From Parvicella sp041583015 (GTDB taxonomy: Bacteria > Bacteroidota > Bacteroidia > Flavobacteriales_D > Parvicellaceae), in assembly GCA_041583015.1 (NCBI GenBank), contig JBFHGR010000077.1, positions 1 through 17,270 of the forward strand: DNA of 17,270 nucleotides. The letters run 5' to 3'. A model generated the notes under the pieces. That model was not told the origin of the DNA and did not search any database. It worked only from the letters and a program-made list of their open reading frames with translations. The translations under genes were made by a program, and so were the position numbers. Positions 1 through 6,949 of this stretch are shown piece by piece. Each line of letters starts with the position of its first letter. The first letter of the stretch is position 1.

Positions 1-643
1 AATGACTCTTATGTTTGACGTAGCAAGAGGTGTTTACGATAGTAATAGACAAATGCCAACAAAAGGAAATACTGAATTCAAGGCTTTGAAAAAGAAGTAT
101 GGAAAGGGTGTTGAGTTGAGAGGTAAAACTATTGGAATCATTGGATTTGGTAGAATAGGTCAGTACACAGCAAAATATGCACTAGGATGTGGAATGAAAG
201 TTATTGCCTCAGATCCATTTGTAGAAACTGCCAACATTCCAGTAGAAGTTGCAGATCAAACTATAAACGTAACTGTAAAAACTCAGTCATTTGACTCAGT
301 GTTAGCAGAAGCGGACTTTATCAGTCTACACATTCCTATGCCTGCTGACAAAAAAGCGGTAATCGGAGCAGATGAATTTGCAAAAATGAAAGATGGCGCT
401 TTCATTATCAATGCTGCGAGAGGTGGTGTGATTGATGAAGATGCATTAATAGCCGCATTAGATTCAGGTAAAATTGCTGCCGCAGGTCTTGACGTATTTG
501 TTGGAGAACCAGCACCAAGAGCAGATATTCTTTCTCATGCTAAAATTGCTTGCACGCCACACATTGGAGCTGCAACATTGGAAGCACAGGATAGAATTGG
601 AACAGAATTGGCTGATAATATTATTGAGTTTTATAAGAAATAA
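1..643 (+). CDS. serA: 3-phosphoglycerate dehydrogenase (5'-truncated by window edge)
   Basis: This NAD-dependent D-2-hydroxyacid dehydrogenase would oxidise 3-phosphoglycerate to 3-phosphohydroxypyruvate, the first step of serine synthesis, in the cytoplasm. The visible 213 residues (counted from the ATG at base 2) contain the Rossmann nucleotide-binding motif GFGRIG at 48-53. They also carry the family's catalytic residues: Arg140 in NAARGGV, Glu169 in GEPAP and His187 in PHIGAAT. Bacteroidota members are about 315-320 residues, so roughly the first 105 residues lie left of the window and the ATG at base 2 is probably internal. There is no C-terminal ACT domain, as in the short SerA type. 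A hairpin terminator follows the stop codon. The family is certain. The substrate is inferred from close resemblance to Bacteroidota SerA, and another 2-hydroxyacid dehydrogenase cannot be excluded. Confidence 0.88.
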   Translation, partial: MTLMFDVARGVYDSNRQMPTKGNTEFKALKKKYGKGVELRGKTIGIIGFGRIGQYTAKYALGCGMKVIASDPFVETANIPVEVADQTINVTVKTQSFDSVLAEADFISLHIPMPADKKAVIGADEFAKMKDGAFIINAARGGVIDEDALIAALDSGKIAAAGLDVFVGEPAPRADILSHAKIACTPHIGAATLEAQDRIGTELADNIIEFYKK

Positions 644-666
644 AAAATTAAAATTCCAAACATCTT

Positions 667-697
667 AAAATAGCAATCCATAGTGATTGCTATTTTT
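667..697 (+). terminator. Rho-independent terminator of serA
   Basis: A perfect 12-bp inverted repeat (667-678 pairing with 685-696) encloses a 6-base loop, and the right arm ends in a run of five T. It starts 24 bases after the serA stop codon. The stem is AT-rich but uninterrupted. It also covers the GTG at 683 that could otherwise be taken as the start of the next gene. Confidence 0.75.
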
Positions 698-718
698 GTT
701 TCACCAATACCCATAAAC

Positions 719-1141
719 ATGTCAGCATTCAAAAGAATAGAAAAACACTACAAATTAAATGACAATGAATTTGAGCAGCAGTTCAGAGATTGCCAACTTC
801 CCCCTATCCTATTCACACATGAAGCACATCTTAGATTGGCTTTTATACATATTCAAAAGTATGGAGAAGAAAAAGCTATTGAAAATATCCGGACGCAATT
901 AAAGAAATATGTTGTTTATGCCGGTGAACCAGGTAAATATCATGATACTGTCACCGTCAATTCGATAAAAATAATGGCGCAACAAATGGCAACCTCCACT
1001 TTTTCAAACTTCAAAGAATTCATACAAAAAAATCCTGCTTTACTTTCTGACTTTAAATACGAAATGAACAAAGGGTATAGCTTTGATGTATTCCAATCAC
1101 AAGAAGCGAGAAAACAATACATAGCACCAGACACCCCTTAA
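719..1141 (+). CDS. Conserved uncharacterised small protein with FTHEAH and KYHDT motifs
   Basis: The product is 140 residues from the ATG at 719. An in-frame GTG at 683 is rejected because it lies inside the serA terminator hairpin. The protein is soluble and mostly helical, with no signal peptide or membrane segment. Two blocks look conserved: FTHEAHLRLAF at 32-42 and GKYHDTVT at 72-79. They contribute His34, Glu35, His37 and His75, a spacing compatible with a metal site or an acid-base pair. I recognise the overall pattern from uncharacterised bacterial proteins of about 140-170 residues in several phyla, but know no proven function. It is flanked by terminators on both sides, so it is probably transcribed alone. 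A TAnnTTTG-like match at 691-698 overlaps the upstream terminator T-run and has no clear -33 partner. Confidence 0.75.
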   Translation: MSAFKRIEKHYKLNDNEFEQQFRDCQLPPILFTHEAHLRLAFIHIQKYGEEKAIENIRTQLKKYVVYAGEPGKYHDTVTVNSIKIMAQQMATSTFSNFKEFIQKNPALLSDFKYEMNKGYSFDVFQSQEARKQYIAPDTP

Positions 1142-1151
1142 GTGCACAACT

Positions 1152-1188
1152 ATACTTTTCTTAAAATTCTTCTGATAAAAGTATTTTT
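1152..1188 (+). terminator. Possible terminator after the 719-1141 gene
   Basis: An 8-bp perfect inverted repeat (1152-1159 with 1177-1184) has a 17-base loop, and its right arm runs into five T (1184-1188). It begins 11 bases after the stop codon. The long loop and AT-rich stem make it weaker than the serA terminator. Confidence 0.4.
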
Positions 1189-1306
1189 AGAAAATGACCA
1201 AAATCATACTTAATTTTTAGAAAACAGATTACTTTTACTAACATGAAATTTCTCAACATTTAACGACCTGATAAGTTTCATTTAATAATAAAACAATCAA
1301 ATCAAA

Positions 1307-2191
1307 ATGGCTTTTATAGATTACTACAAAGTTTTGGGCATCTCTAAAACTGCATCCGAGAAAGAAATAAAAAAGGCTTATCGTAAACTCGCTCGAAAAT
1401 ATCACCCTGACGTCAATCCAGGAAATGATGAAGCGATCAAAAAATTCAAAGAAGTTAATGAAGCTAATGAAGTTTTAAGCGATCCTGAAAATCGTAAAAA
1501 GTACGATAAATATGGTAAAGACTGGCAGCATGCTGAAGAATTTGAAAAAGCAAGACAACAACAGCAAAGTCAATCTCAACAGTATTATACTCAACAAGAC
1601 GCATTTAATGATCAAGAGTTTTCAGACTACTTTGAATCCATGTTTGGAGGCGGCCGAACTCGAGGTGGCGGAAGTATAAAATACAAAGGACAAGACTTTC
1701 ATGCTACTTTAAATCTCAACCTACGAGATGTTTATGAAACACAAAAACAAGTTTTAACTGTAAACAATAGTAAAATAAGGCTTACCATACCTGCTGGTGT
1801 TGAGAATGGTCAAGAAATAAAAATTAAAGGAAAAGGAGGTCCTGGAATGAATGGTGGACCAAATGGTGATTTGTTTATCAAATTTAACATTGAAAATAAT
1901 ACTAAATTCAAACGAGATAAATCCAACCTATATTCAACTGTAAACCTAGACTTATATACTGCTATGCTTGGTGGAGAAATAATGGTTGACACTTTTGACG
2001 GAAAAGTTAAGTTAAAAGTCGCTCCAGAAACTCAAAACGATACAAAAGTTAAATTGAAAGGAAAAGGTTTCCCTGTATACAAAAAGGAAGGTCAGTTTGG
2101 AGACCTTTATATTACTTATCACATAAAAACTCCAAAAAACCTTACAAAAAAAGAGAAAGAATTATTCACTGAATTGCAAAAACTAAGATAA
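1307..2191 (+). CDS. cbpA: DnaJ-type co-chaperone, CbpA subfamily
   Basis: This J-domain protein (294 residues) should stimulate DnaK ATPase and deliver client proteins in the cytoplasm. The J domain occupies about residues 1-70, with the essential HPD tripeptide at 33-35 (KYHPDV) and the usual LSDPENRKKYDKYG ending. A Gln-rich stretch (about 84-97) and a Gly-rich stretch (about 114-123) form the linker. Two C-terminal beta-rich substrate-binding domains follow, ending in a dimerisation helix. The CxxCxGxG zinc-finger repeats of DnaJ proper are absent, which places it with type II/CbpA co-chaperones. The next gene starts after one base and encodes the matching modulator CbpM, which supports the assignment. 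The ATG at 1307 is used because the J domain starts directly there. Confidence 0.92.
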   Translation: MAFIDYYKVLGISKTASEKEIKKAYRKLARKYHPDVNPGNDEAIKKFKEVNEANEVLSDPENRKKYDKYGKDWQHAEEFEKARQQQQSQSQQYYTQQDAFNDQEFSDYFESMFGGGRTRGGGSIKYKGQDFHATLNLNLRDVYETQKQVLTVNNSKIRLTIPAGVENGQEIKIKGKGGPGMNGGPNGDLFIKFNIENNTKFKRDKSNLYSTVNLDLYTAMLGGEIMVDTFDGKVKLKVAPETQNDTKVKLKGKGFPVYKKEGQFGDLYITYHIKTPKNLTKKEKELFTELQKLR

Positions 2192-2192
2192 C

Positions 2193-2489
2193 ATGGCTAC
2201 GGAAAATTTAATTTTAATTGAGACTTTATGCCCACATTATGAAATTGAAATTTCATTTTTTGAGGAATTAGATAATCATGGATTAATTTCAATCGAAAAA
2301 GTAGATAATCGAAAGTTTATTCATCAGGATGACATTAGTGATTTAGAAAAAATTATTAGGCTCCATTTTGACTTAAATGTCAATATGGAAGGGATAGACA
2401 TTGTGTTTAATTTACTGCAAAAAGAACAAGAATTGAAAGCCGAAATAAACAATTTACAAAATAGACTAAAAATGTTTGAAGACTTATAG
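2193..2489 (+). CDS. cbpM: Chaperone modulator CbpM, MerR-like
   Basis: This 98-residue protein resembles CbpM, the small MerR-like helical protein that binds the J domain of CbpA and inhibits its co-chaperone activity in E. coli. The N-terminal part (about 8-60) carries the MerR-type pattern around IEISFFEELDNHGLI and the I..DDI.DLEKIIRLH..L segment. The C-terminal 25 residues (about 74-98) are a short coiled coil rich in E, L, K and N. It starts one base after the cbpA stop codon, so the two are translationally linked. Sequence identity to E. coli CbpM looks low, so the name rests on fold pattern, size and position after cbpA. Confidence 0.82.
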   Translation: MATENLILIETLCPHYEIEISFFEELDNHGLISIEKVDNRKFIHQDDISDLEKIIRLHFDLNVNMEGIDIVFNLLQKEQELKAEINNLQNRLKMFEDL

Positions 2490-2628
2490 TTGAATGAATC
2501 ATGTTAGACAATAAAATCTATTGTAGTACATAAAATAAATTCGTAACCAATCGATTCGTTTATTACATTTGGCAAGTTTTTATTTGTAGTTTAAATACAT
2601 TATAAAACATAACTCTTAATTTAACTGA
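2490..2628. other. Intergenic region between cbpM and the ATP-grasp gene
   Basis: The region holds the putative promoter at 2540-2571 and a small 6-bp hairpin (2508-2513 with 2519-2524) without a T-run after cbpM. Nothing else is recognisable, and there is no coding potential. Confidence 0.5.
2540..2571 (+). promoter_or_regulatory. Putative promoter of the ATP-grasp/DUF1704 operon
   Basis: The sequence TTCG (2540-2543), 20 bases, then TACATTTG (2564-2571) fits the Bacteroidota consensus TTTG - about 20 - TAnnTTTG with one mismatch in the -33 box and a perfect -7 box. The implied leader before the ATG at 2629 is about 50 bases. It is a consensus match only. Confidence 0.45.
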
Positions 2629-3645
2629 ATGAAAATTTGCTTTATAATGTATCCTTGGGAACGAGTGAATCCCAAACAAGATTCTTCACTTCGTATCATT
2701 CACGAGTGCGTAACAAGAGGGCACGAGGTAGCACTTACCAACCCCAACAACTTAGCAATTAGAGACAGCATAACTTATGGGCACTGTAATACTATTATTG
2801 TTGAAGGCAAAATAAAAAGCAACATTCCTTCCTTTTACAAAAATGTAAAATTTGAAAAAGGAATGCGTCCTTTGGAAGAATTTGACGTCATCTTTATGAG
2901 AGCCAATCCACCTTTAGACCCAATGGTACTAAACTTTTTGGACTCCATAAAAGAAGAAGTATTTATCATCAACACAGTACAAGGTTTGCGAGAAGCAAGT
3001 AACAAAATTTATACTGCTGCATATCATGATCCTGATAATGAGTTAATTCCTGCAACCCACGTTTCCAAAAACATAGAATACCTTACCTCTGTAATCAAAG
3101 AATCTACTAAGGAAAAGATGATTATGAAACCTTTGGATGGTTATGGCGGTAGTGGCGTTATTGTTGTAGAAAAATCTGCTATGGCTAATATAAAGTCCTT
3201 GCTAGAGTTTTATGTAGAAAGAGGTGACAGACAAAGCAATTATGTCATCCTACAAGACTATGTAGAAGGTGCAGAAGATGGTGATGTAAGAGTCTTAATG
3301 CTTAATGGGAAACCAATTGGTGCATTAAGAAGAAGACCGGCACAAGGTGATGCAAGATCAAACATCTCTGCGGGTGGAACTGTAGAAAAATATACATTAA
3401 CTAAACAAGATAAAATACTTTGCGCAGCTATTGGTGAAAAACTAGTTAGAGATGGCATATATTACGCTGGACTTGATTTGATTGGCGGAAAACTAATTGA
3501 GGTAAATGTACTTAGCCCTGGAACTATCACCGATATTAACAAACTGAACAACACCAAACTTCAAACTAAAATAGTGAAGTATTTAGAAAAAGTAATTGAT
3601 CAAAAAAAGAAATTAAAAGAAGATTTTAGACCGGAAAACATTTAA
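2629..3645 (+). CDS. GshB-like ATP-grasp ligase (glutathione synthetase family)
   Basis: This 338-residue protein belongs to the ATP-grasp ligases, which join a carboxylate to an amine or thiol through an acyl-phosphate. Its C-terminal half matches glutathione synthetase GshB closely in pattern: KPLDGYGGSG at 167-176 (ATP lysine and glycine loop), EGAEDGDVRVL at 213-223, the R..P.QGD.R.N.SAGG segment at about 235-250, and the metal-binding stretch GLDLIGGKLIEVNVLSP at 281-297 with Asp283, Glu291 and Asn293. The N-terminal domain is a Rossmann-like pre-ATP-grasp fold. No gshA-type gamma-glutamylcysteine ligase is nearby. The gene ends 3 bases before an amidohydrolase/DUF1704 fusion gene, a context unlike ordinary glutathione synthesis. 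I therefore infer that it makes a different amide bond, with unknown substrate. True glutathione synthetase remains possible. Confidence 0.85.
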   Translation: MKICFIMYPWERVNPKQDSSLRIIHECVTRGHEVALTNPNNLAIRDSITYGHCNTIIVEGKIKSNIPSFYKNVKFEKGMRPLEEFDVIFMRANPPLDPMVLNFLDSIKEEVFIINTVQGLREASNKIYTAAYHDPDNELIPATHVSKNIEYLTSVIKESTKEKMIMKPLDGYGGSGVIVVEKSAMANIKSLLEFYVERGDRQSNYVILQDYVEGAEDGDVRVLMLNGKPIGALRRRPAQGDARSNISAGGTVEKYTLTKQDKILCAAIGEKLVRDGIYYAGLDLIGGKLIEVNVLSPGTITDINKLNNTKLQTKIVKYLEKVIDQKKKLKEDFRPENI

Positions 3646-3648
3646 CAC

Positions 3649-5649
3649 ATGCAAAGGCTTGAGATTAAAGATATCATTAAGTTGATACAAAACCAGCAGA
3701 CTTTTGAAGCAATGGCTGCAGATGGTTCTTTTCAGATAAAGATAAATCGTTACTTACCCTACTGCTGCACAGCCATTCACGATGGCAGTAATTTAGCTAG
3801 TAACAAAAAAAGTAAAATTGCGCTAGACAATTACAGCAGGTGGTATGAAGAAGATCCGCACACTGGCGACTTCATTTCATCTATGCCTATTACGCTGATT
3901 GGTTGTGATACCAGATTTGAATACGACCTAAATAGAACCCCCGAAACTTGCGTGTATGAAGAAGCATGGGGCAATAAAGTTTGGAAAAAAAAACTTACTC
4001 CAAAAGAAAAACAAGAAGCTATAAAGAAGCATGCTAACTATTATAAAGTAACACATGCTTTAATCACTAAGTTAGAATCACTTTTTAATGGATGCATTGT
4101 CTACGACATGCATTCCTATAATTACCAGAGATGGGAAAGAGAAGTTCCTTTGTTTAATATCGGGACAGAAAAACTAGATCAGAAAAAGTTTGGCAAGTAT
4201 ATCCATCATTGGCAAGAGGAATTGGCTAAAATCAAACTGCCCAACATTGAAAATGAGACCACTATCAATGATGTCTTTATGGGAAGAGGTTATAATCTTC
4301 AATTTTTAACTGAAAACTTTGACAACACCTTAGTATTGGCTACTGAAGTCAAAAAGGTATATTGCAACGAACTTACTGGAGAATCTTACCCTAAAATAGT
4401 CAAAGAACTTCAACAAAAACTTAAAAAAGCAATTCTTCAAAACGCTAATTTCTTTAGTCAGAGTATGACTAACTGGAAACCAACAAAAGCCGCAAATCTC
4501 CTTGATAGAAATGCAGACAAATCTGTTTTGAAAGTGGACAAAGACCTTGTAAAACTACTTAAAAACTTTGAATTACTTGCTTTTGTTAACCCCACTAACT
4601 CAGGATCTGAGAAAAAGAAGTTTATAAAAAGTAAGTTTACTGAAATACCAAAATTCACTTACGCCCCAATAAAAATAAATCCTTACGAACTCAAGCAACA
4701 ACTGAGTCAAATTAGGACTCAAGATATTTCAGACATTTCCATTAGACACATGTACGAATCAGTAATCGGCAGTTATTTTGACAAAACGGATTTACTCGCT
4801 ACACTGGGAAGCAACAAATTTCTTTACAACTCTTTGCGATATTTTGGCAGACCTTCCAAAAAAGACATTCAAAATGCGCAATATATTCTTCACCTACCCT
4901 ACATTCCGGGTGCACCAAAGACAGAACCTACAATTGATGCAAAAGCAGCAATGATAAGTTTCAAGGAAGGTTTGGCAGGATATGGTTTCAAAAGTAAAAT
5001 GGAAATGAGTAGCAAAGTCATTTCTAAAATTATGGTGCTCAACTCTAGGCAAACCATTCTCTTTAAGCCAGATGCTAAATTTACAAGAACCGAAATCAAC
5101 GCATTAATTGAGCATGAAATAGGTGTCCATATGGTTACGACAATGAACTCTAGCGAACAACAATTGAAAATATTCAATCTTGGTTTACCACTTAATACAA
5201 TGACGCAAGAAGGATTGGCTTTATTAGCAGAATACTTGAGTGGCAATTTAACAATGAGTAGACTTAAAAAATTGGCTTATAGAGTCATTGTGGTGGACAT
5301 GATGTGTAATGGTGCGAATTTTAAGGAATGCTTCCACTTTTTAATGGGGCACGTAGAAGATATTAATGAGGCATACAGCATAACAACAAGAATCTTCAGA
5401 GGAGGTGGATTCACCAAAGACTATGTTTACCTAAGTGGTTTCATCAAGATATTGAGGTTCTACCAAAAAGGAAACAATCTTGACCCATTGCTAGTTGGAA
5501 AAACATCCATAGGCTTTTACAATACAATTTCTGAGATGATAGAAAGAGAAATGGTTCAGAAACCTTCGTTTATCACGAAGAGTTATTTAGAGCCGCAACC
5601 TCAAGAGAATAGTGATATTTATGATTATATATTGAGTGGGTTGAAGTAA
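3649..5649 (+). CDS. N-formylglutamate amidohydrolase-like domain fused to DUF1704 (QEGLA motif) metallopeptidase-like domain
   Basis: This 666-residue protein has two catalytic-looking domains. Residues 1 to about 265 resemble N-formylglutamate amidohydrolases, zinc enzymes that cleave small N-acyl groups. Candidate residues are His44 (AIHDG), Asp87 and Arg89 (GCDTRF) and Asp153/His155 (VYDMHSYN). Residues about 295-640 match DUF1704, annotated in databases as 'flavohemoglobin expression-modulating QEGLA motif protein'. It carries HEIGVH at 489-494 (HExxxH zinc-peptidase motif), QEGLA at 520-524 and TKDYVYLSG at 589-597. Human MATCAP, a tubulin tyrosine carboxypeptidase, belongs to the same family, so a carboxypeptidase-like activity is a reasonable inference. 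There is no signal peptide, so it should be cytoplasmic. It starts 3 bases after the GshB-like ligase and is surely co-transcribed with it. The link to flavohemoglobin is historical and unsupported here. Confidence 0.85.
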   Translation: MQRLEIKDIIKLIQNQQTFEAMAADGSFQIKINRYLPYCCTAIHDGSNLASNKKSKIALDNYSRWYEEDPHTGDFISSMPITLIGCDTRFEYDLNRTPETCVYEEAWGNKVWKKKLTPKEKQEAIKKHANYYKVTHALITKLESLFNGCIVYDMHSYNYQRWEREVPLFNIGTEKLDQKKFGKYIHHWQEELAKIKLPNIENETTINDVFMGRGYNLQFLTENFDNTLVLATEVKKVYCNELTGESYPKIVKELQQKLKKAILQNANFFSQSMTNWKPTKAANLLDRNADKSVLKVDKDLVKLLKNFELLAFVNPTNSGSEKKKFIKSKFTEIPKFTYAPIKINPYELKQQLSQIRTQDISDISIRHMYESVIGSYFDKTDLLATLGSNKFLYNSLRYFGRPSKKDIQNAQYILHLPYIPGAPKTEPTIDAKAAMISFKEGLAGYGFKSKMEMSSKVISKIMVLNSRQTILFKPDAKFTRTEINALIEHEIGVHMVTTMNSSEQQLKIFNLGLPLNTMTQEGLALLAEYLSGNLTMSRLKKLAYRVIVVDMMCNGANFKECFHFLMGHVEDINEAYSITTRIFRGGGFTKDYVYLSGFIKILRFYQKGNNLDPLLVGKTSIGFYNTISEMIEREMVQKPSFITKSYLEPQPQENSDIYDYILSGLK

Positions 5650-5656
5650 ATAATAG

Positions 5657-5675
5657 TTTCTTGAAAATCAAGAAA
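5657..5675. terminator. Short hairpin in the convergent intergenic region
   Basis: An 8-bp perfect inverted repeat (5657-5664 with 5668-5675) with a 3-base loop follows the stop codon of the DUF1704 gene by 7 bases. There is no T-run outside the stem on either strand, so termination is plausible from position only. An alternative pairing exists between 5660-5667 and 5710-5717. Confidence 0.3.
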
Positions 5676-5718
5676 AGCAGTTTATCATTGGTAATGAGAA
5701 ATGTTTAAGTTTTCAAGT

Positions 5719-5745
5719 ACTAACTAACTAACTAACTAACTAACT
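5719..5745. repeat. Tetranucleotide tandem repeat (TAAC)6
   Basis: Six perfect copies of TAAC (5721-5744), with the period-4 pattern running over 5719-5745, lie between two convergent stop codons and 9 bases from the end of the DUF58 gene. The tract puts TAA stops in all three plus-strand frames and TAG stops in all three minus-strand frames. It is intergenic, so copy-number change would not alter either protein. Confidence 0.95.
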
Positions 5746-5754
5746 TGTTTAACC

Positions 5755-6678
5755 TCACTTCATCTTCTGTCTCTTGATCATATATTGCAATAATACATGA
5801 TTATACCCATCATTGATGTCGGCAGGCACGTAGTCAATTTGATACATACCACATTTTAACTTAAGAGATTTCTGTCTTGACTCTGCTACTTCTTTGACTT
5901 TGTCCTTCAGTTGATTTGGGTTCAACTTGATTTCTTCACCTGTTTCCATATCCACAAAAGTGTATGGACGGTTTTGAAAATCGAAATTAATCTCTTTCTT
6001 AAGGTCCATTGTATGAAATAGGACTACTTCATGTTTTTTGTGTTTAAGATGCTGTAACGCTCCAAAAAGTTCCTCCTGCTGAGAAACATCATCCATCATA
6101 TCACTGAAGATAACAACCAAACTACGCTTATGTGTTCTTTCCGCAATGATATGCAAAGCATCTACAACGTTGGTTTTAGCAATCTTAGTTTTGTCATAGT
6201 TATGAAGGTATTTCTCCATCTCTGAAAACAAGAACCTATGATGCGTCATACTAGACTTACAAGGCGTATGCAATTTCACCTCCTCATCAAACATAGAAAT
6301 ACCTACAGCATCCCTCTGCTTACGCATCATGTATATCAGTGCAGCCGCACTATTGATAGAAAAATCTAATTTATTGAAATCTGAATCTGCAGGAAAATAC
6401 ATTGAAGATGAAGTGTCTATCACCATCTGACATCTCAAATTGGTTTCTTCCTCATAACGTTTTACAAACAATTTCTCTGTTCTTGCATACAACTTCCAAT
6501 CAATGTGCCTTGTGGATTCACCTGGGTTATAAATTTTATGTTCTGCAAATTCAACGGAAAATCCATGAAACGGACTTTTGTGTAATCCCGTAATAAATCC
6601 CTCTACAGCCTGTTTAGCCAAGATTTCTAATCCTCCAAACTCTCTTGCCTTCTTATGATTGATTACGTTTCTTTCCAT
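5755..6678 (-). CDS. DUF58 protein with von Willebrand A-like fold
   Basis: This 307-residue soluble protein belongs to the DUF58 family. It shows the family signature NPGESTRHIDWKLYART at 51-67 and then a VWA-like domain whose metal-ion-dependent adhesion site starts with DTSSS at 88-92, with a second acidic cluster SDMMDD at 192-197. DUF58 proteins usually work with a MoxR AAA+ ATPase in chaperone-like or Bat (aerotolerance) operons in Bacteroidota. Here no moxR or bat gene is visible: the gene stands alone between convergent and divergent neighbours. There are no membrane segments. The ATG (6676-6678) fits the family N terminus. The molecular role is unknown. Confidence 0.88.
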   Translation of the reverse strand: MERNVINHKKAREFGGLEILAKQAVEGFITGLHKSPFHGFSVEFAEHKIYNPGESTRHIDWKLYARTEKLFVKRYEEETNLRCQMVIDTSSSMYFPADSDFNKLDFSINSAAALIYMMRKQRDAVGISMFDEEVKLHTPCKSSMTHHRFLFSEMEKYLHNYDKTKIAKTNVVDALHIIAERTHKRSLVVIFSDMMDDVSQQEELFGALQHLKHKKHEVVLFHTMDLKKEINFDFQNRPYTFVDMETGEEIKLNPNQLKDKVKEVAESRQKSLKLKCGMYQIDYVPADINDGYNHVLLQYMIKRQKMK

Positions 6679-6720
6679 AGTCTTTTTAAACCTAATGCAA
6701 TTTAATATTTTTTAAGACAA

Positions 6721-6728
6721 CAAACCTA
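6721..6728 (-). promoter_or_regulatory. Putative -7 box of the DUF58 gene
   Basis: Read on the minus strand the site is TAGGTTTG, an exact match to the Bacteroidota -7 consensus TAnnTTTG, about 43 bases upstream of the ATG. No TTTG or TTG lies at the usual spacing of about 17-23. The nearest TTG is 27 bases further, inside the palindrome at 6744-6758. Confidence 0.35.
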
Positions 6729-6743
6729 TTTAACCAATAAAAC

Positions 6744-6758
6744 TTGATTTAAAATCAA
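6744..6758. promoter_or_regulatory. Palindrome upstream of the DUF58 gene, operator-like
   Basis: The arms TTGATTT and AAATCAA form a perfect 7-bp inverted repeat around one central base. The site lies 15-30 bases upstream of the putative DUF58 -7 box, where a repressor or activator could act. AT-rich palindromes of this length also arise by chance. Confidence 0.3.
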
Positions 6759-6949
6759 ATGACTTCAGTATAGCACCTTCATAACCTCGGTACACCTACG
6801 CATCAACCTAAGTAAAAAAACCACTTAACTTAATCATCTAAAAACCAAACTGTTTAATGGATAAATTTAATGCGTTTATCCAAAAGCAATTGGAAAGTTA
6901 TCATTCTTAATTTTGATTTTCTATATTTACCAATGCTAAATAGCACACC

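Larger units (their letters stand above)
6679..6949. other. Divergent intergenic region between the DUF58 and secreted-protein genes
   Basis: These 271 bases contain the DUF58 -7 box and palindrome described separately. For the rightward gene only a weak TATATTTA (6922-6929) without a matching -33 box is seen. No conserved coding frame or RNA structure was found in the middle part. Confidence 0.5.

Noticed and set aside
474..668. Plus-strand frame 64 residues long inside the end of serA
   Set aside because: It is out of frame with certain serA coding sequence and has low-complexity composition.
683..718. N-terminal extension of the 719-1141 gene from GTG 683
   Set aside because: It lies inside the serA terminator hairpin and its T-run, and the added residues do not look like part of the domain.
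2508..2524. Terminator after cbpM
   Set aside because: The hairpin has only 6 bp and no T-run follows.
4899..5246. 115-residue minus-strand open frame inside the DUF1704 gene
   Set aside because: It lies opposite strongly conserved coding sequence (HEIGVH, QEGLA), and its translation shows no recognisable domain.
5719..5745. Start of a CRISPR-like or phase-variation array
   Set aside because: It is a simple 4-base microsatellite without spacers and is outside any gene or promoter.
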